From: Opitutus sp.
Lineage (GTDB): Bacteria > Verrucomicrobiota > Verrucomicrobiae > Opitutales > Opitutaceae
NCBI GenBank assembly: GCA_009695065.1
Contig: SIBR01000003.1
Location: 1 to 64,000, forward strand
Direction of reading: 5' to 3'
Length of the DNA stretch: 64,000 bases
A model generated the notes under the pieces. It was not told the origin of the DNA, did no database searches, and was given only the letters and a program-made list of their open reading frames with translations. Made by a program: the position numbers and the translations under genes. Below are positions 60,737-64,000 of the stretch, in pieces; the first letter of the stretch is position 1; every line of letters starts with the position of its first letter.

Positions 60737-63700
60737 TCAACTCAGGATCTGCCGCAGGCTGTCCAGATCGAGCACACTCGCGAGCGACTCCTCCTGCACT
60801 ACCGCGCCCGCCAGGGCCGCCTTCTCGCGCTGCAGCGTGCGGATTTTTTCCTCCACCGTGCCGCGCGCGATGAAGCGATACGCGTTCACCGGCGACACCT
60901 GGCCGATGCGATGCGTGCGATCGATCGCCTGCGCCTCGACCGCCGGGTTCCACCACGGGTCGTAGAGAATCACATACGACGCGGCCGTGAGGTTCAGCCC
61001 GAAGCCGGCCGCCTTCAGCGACAGCAGAAACACCGTGTGACGGCGCTCCGTCTGGAACTGCGCGACCAGCGTCTCGCGATCCTCCGTCTGGCCGGTGAGC
61101 ATCAGGTGCCCGATTCCGGCAGCGGCGAGCCGCTCCCGGATGATTTCGAGCATCGTCACGAACTGGCTGAAGACGAGGACCTGGTGGCCCTCGTCGCGCA
61201 GCTCCTCCACGCGCTCGAGCAATTCCTCGAGCTTGGCCGAGGGCGCGTCGCGGTGCGCCGGGCCGAGCAGTGCCGGGTGGCAGCAGATCTGGCGCAGCTT
61301 CATCAGGCTCGCGAGAATACTGAAGCGCGCCTTGTCGAGCTGCCGCGGCGATTCCACGCGGAGCAACTGCGCCCGCGCGCGCTTGAGCTCCGCTTGATAC
61401 AGCCGCTCCTGCTCGCCCTCGAGTTCCAGCACGACGTCTTCCTCGGTGCGCGCCGGCAGGTCGGCCGCCACCTGCGCCTTCGTCCGCCGTAACAGGAAAT
61501 GCCGCACGCGCGCCCGCAGCCGCGCCAGCGCGAGCGGATTGTCCTGCGCGTAGTGGCGCTTGAACGCGGCCTGCGTCCCGAGCAGCCCGGGCAGGGCAAA
61601 CGCAAACAGGCTCCAGAGGTCGAGCAGGCGGTTTTCCACCGGCGTGCCCGTCAGCACCAGCCGGCGTTCGCCCGGCAGTTCGCGCGCGACGACCGCCACG
61701 TTCGAGGAGGGATTCTTGATGAACTGCGCCTCGTCGAGGATCACCGCGTGCCAGGCCTGATCGTGAAAGAATTTCGCCTGCAGGCGGAGCTGGGTGTAGT
61801 TCGCGACGACGATCAACGGCCGGCCCGCATGGGCGGCGAGCACGGGCTTCATCCCGCCCGGCACGAAGCGCACGACATCCAGCGCCGGCGTGAACCGCCT
61901 CGTCTCGGCCTCCCAGTTGCCGATCACCGATTTCGGGCACACGACGAGGGCGCGCAACGGTTCGCCGGCCGGCTGGCGTTGCGCGAGCCAGAGCAGCCAG
62001 GCCAGCGCCTGCAGGGTCTTGCCGAGACCCATGTCGTCGGCGAGCACGCCCCCGAGCCGGTTGAGCGAGAGAAAGACGAGAAACTCGAAGCCCTCGCGCT
62101 GGTACGGCCGCAGCTCGGCGCACAGGCCCGCCGGCAATGCGGGCGCCTGCGCCGGATGCACCAGCTCGCTGGCGCGCGCGCAGGGCCTGCGCCTGCCGGT
62201 CGGACAGCAGCTCGCCCACGCCGGTCTGCGCGAGCTGGAGCGCGTGAAACCGGTGCCGCTCGCCCGCGATCGCGGCCTCGGCCAGCGTGGCGGTGTCGAA
62301 CCCGGCCGCCTCCAGCGCCGCCAGCGGCGCGCCCTCGAGATCAACGCTCAGGCGGCGCCATCCCTTGCCGTCGAGCCGCACGAGCTTGCCGCGCGCCTTG
62401 AGGAGCAAGGCGACTTCCGCGGGCGTCAGCGTGGAATCCTCCGGGCGCAGCGCGAGCGCGAGGTCGAACCAGTCGCGGTGCGCCTTGGTTTCGCTCAACT
62501 CGAACTCCACCCGCGCGCGCACCGGCCCGCTGAGCAGCGAGGCGAGTTCACCCGTGGCCGCCACCTCGACATCCGGCGGGAGCGCCTCGCGCCACGCGAT
62601 GAAATCCTCGGCGAACGTCCGCGTGACACGCCGCATCCATTTTCCCTCGAGCCGGCTGAAGGCGAGACCGAGCGCGTCGAGCTGCGCGATGGCCGGCGTG
62701 ACCCGGCCGAGGTCGAGGGACAGGATTTTGCCGTCCGCGGGCGCCGCGACGATCGCCGGCAATTGGCTCCAACCCGCCGGCGACCAAGTCCGGCGTGCGG
62801 GCGGATGATCGGCGACCGCCACGAGGTCGACGTGCAGATTTTCCTGTCCGGTGAAATCCTTCGCCAGATGGCATTCGAAGCGCGCGCGCAGGGTGACCGG
62901 GGCAAAACGCGCCGCGATCTCGGCCGGCAGCCGCGCCCCGAGGCTGTGCAGCGTTTGCAGGACTTCGGGATGCTCGATGACCTCGGCCGGCACAAGCGCG
63001 GCGGCGACCGAGTTGCCGTCGAGCGCGGGCGGGCCGCGATAAACGATGCCTGCGTGCAGGTAGAGCGCGGGCTGGCCGGGCAGGTAAAGGGCCGCCGCCA
63101 TCGGCGCGCGCGACGGCCCAGTGCAATGGTTCCGCGGCGGAGACCAGCGGCCGGCCGCCGGCGCCGGTCACGACCGTGCGGGCCAGCGGATGGGAGAGCA
63201 CGCGGTGCAAAAACCGCCGGGCGCCGGCATTCTCGGACGCCAGTTGCAGCGCGAAGCCCTGACGCCACTGGTCCTGGCAAAGGGCGAGAAAAGCGAAGAC
63301 GGCCGGGCTTGCATCGACGGCCGAGAGCCCGGCGCTCGCGCGCGTGAACCGCTCGATGAAGGCGCGCGGCGCGGCCTTCCACGGGGCCTCCGGGTGGGCG
63401 CGCGTCTCGAGCGCCCATTTGCCGGCGCCGACATCGAGGCGTACGTCGAGGCGCTCCGGCGGCGCGGAAGCCACGTTCGGCCAAGGCGCCGCCGCGGAAC
63501 GCAGCCGCTCGAACCGGTCGGTCCAGCGCAGCACCGCCTCGCGGTGTTGCTGGTCACCTAGGCGGGCACGCAACGGCGCCGTAGCGGTCACCGGCCGCAG
63601 GAACTCCGGCACGGCGAAGCCCGACGATTCGATGTCGTGCGCGAGGTATTGCCAGAGCTCAAGCGCATCCCGCGGCGGCTCCGTCCACCACCCTTGGAAC

Positions 63701-64000
63701 GTGGGTTGAAATTCCGTGCGGCCGGCCTCCGCCGTGGCGAAGCCCAGGCGCTTCAGATCGGGCGCCGCCACGCGGCCGGACTGCCGGAAGTTGTGGAAGA
63801 TCTGCGCGAGCTTGCCGAGAAACGCGCCCTCCTGCGCCGACAGCGGATGACCAAGCTTCTCCACCAGGATTGCTTCCAATTGCTGGCGGGAAACGATCCG
63901 CGGTAGTTCGGGCGCGGCCGGTTGCTCCCCGGGCGCGGCCCCCAGCTGATGGAGCCACTGCACGGCCACCGCGACGACGTGTTTGCAATCGCCCGTGAGC
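60737..64000 (-). pseudogene. SWIM/SNF2-family helicase, 5' end outside window, two frameshifts
   Basis: Three overlapping reverse frames together encode one long SNF2 protein. The first is open to the right edge and begins with TGDCKHVVAVAVQWL, the end of a SWIM zinc finger (Cys-x-His), so the gene continues outside. It is in phase until about 63102-63112, where LHWAVARA passes into MAAALYLPGQPALYLH in the next frame. A second shift at about 62171-62182 leads to ELVHPAQAPALPAGLCAEL. The last frame has all helicase motifs: LADDMGLGKTLQ (Walker A), LDEAQFIKN, LTGTPVENRL, LVFSQFVTMLEII and DRTHRIGQ. Both shifts lie in alternating GC runs and have the same sense, so sequencing error is possible. 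Intact relatives remodel nucleoprotein complexes. Confidence 0.8.

Overview
The window is GC-rich (by eye about 65%) and looks like a chromosome segment from a Verrucomicrobiota bacterium, most likely Opitutales/Opitutaceae. This is an inference from content. There are two large PVC-type dehydrogenase/HEAT/CxxCH haem proteins beside an FG-GAP protein, a delta-60 repeat giant, DUF1080 and DUF6268 proteins, a secreted sialate O-acetylesterase, several SGNH and alpha/beta esterases, and an ordinary rpmH-rnpA-yidD-yidC cluster. No rRNA, CRISPR array, prophage or plasmid module is visible. One tRNA gene (Glu, UUC) is present.

Layout. 0-6.1 kb: a 5'-truncated DUF1080 protein, a DUF6268 outer-membrane protein, a two-HKD cardiolipin synthase, then an MFS transporter with a 2-hydroxyacid dehydrogenase. 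6.1-12 kb: tRNA-Glu, purC, cinA divergent from uvrC, and a secreted sialate O-acetylesterase. 12.1-18 kb: one reverse-strand gene for a 1970-residue delta-60 repeat protein. 18-25 kb: a site-2 protease with zinc ribbons, a GreA/GreB factor, an esterase with helical tail, a HutF-like deiminase, a degraded patch around a frameshifted coiled-coil gene, and ppnP. 25-30.5 kb: an M20 hydrolase, a pilin-like ORF, an FKBP isomerase, a broken membrane sensor, a YgjP-type protease, a CDP-alcohol phosphatidyltransferase and a phosphodiesterase. 30.5-37.9 kb: the FG-GAP/PVC-haem operon. 37.9-45.1 kb: an M28 peptidase, rpmH-rnpA-yidD-yidC, yebC, metX and metW. 45.2-48.4 kb: a Kef-type antiporter remnant with internal deletions, a NagX-like acyltransferase and a response regulator carrying one nonsense codon. 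48.4-60.4 kb: mostly secreted hydrolases (esterase, ceramidase-like, two SGNH proteins, beta-helix protein) with a sodium:solute symporter and an HDOD regulator, interrupted by a RAYT element with perfect 22-bp terminal inverted repeats. 60.7-64 kb: a SWIM/SNF2 helicase with two frameshifts that runs off the right edge.

How the genes fit together. Housekeeping genes (translation, membrane insertion, purine, methionine and repair functions) alternate with secreted carbohydrate- or ester-active proteins and transporters, as expected of a polymer-degrading heterotroph. The most unusual feature is the number of damaged genes: at least seven are truncated, frameshifted, internally deleted or interrupted by a stop. 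Single-base frameshifts in GC runs could be sequencing errors. The Kef deletions, the truncated sensor, the in-frame TAA of the response regulator and the altered HUH motif of the transposase look like real decay. I found no convincing new defence or biosynthetic system. The best leads are the RAYT element, the PVC-haem operon, the delta-60 protein architecture and the cluster of broken signalling and transport genes.
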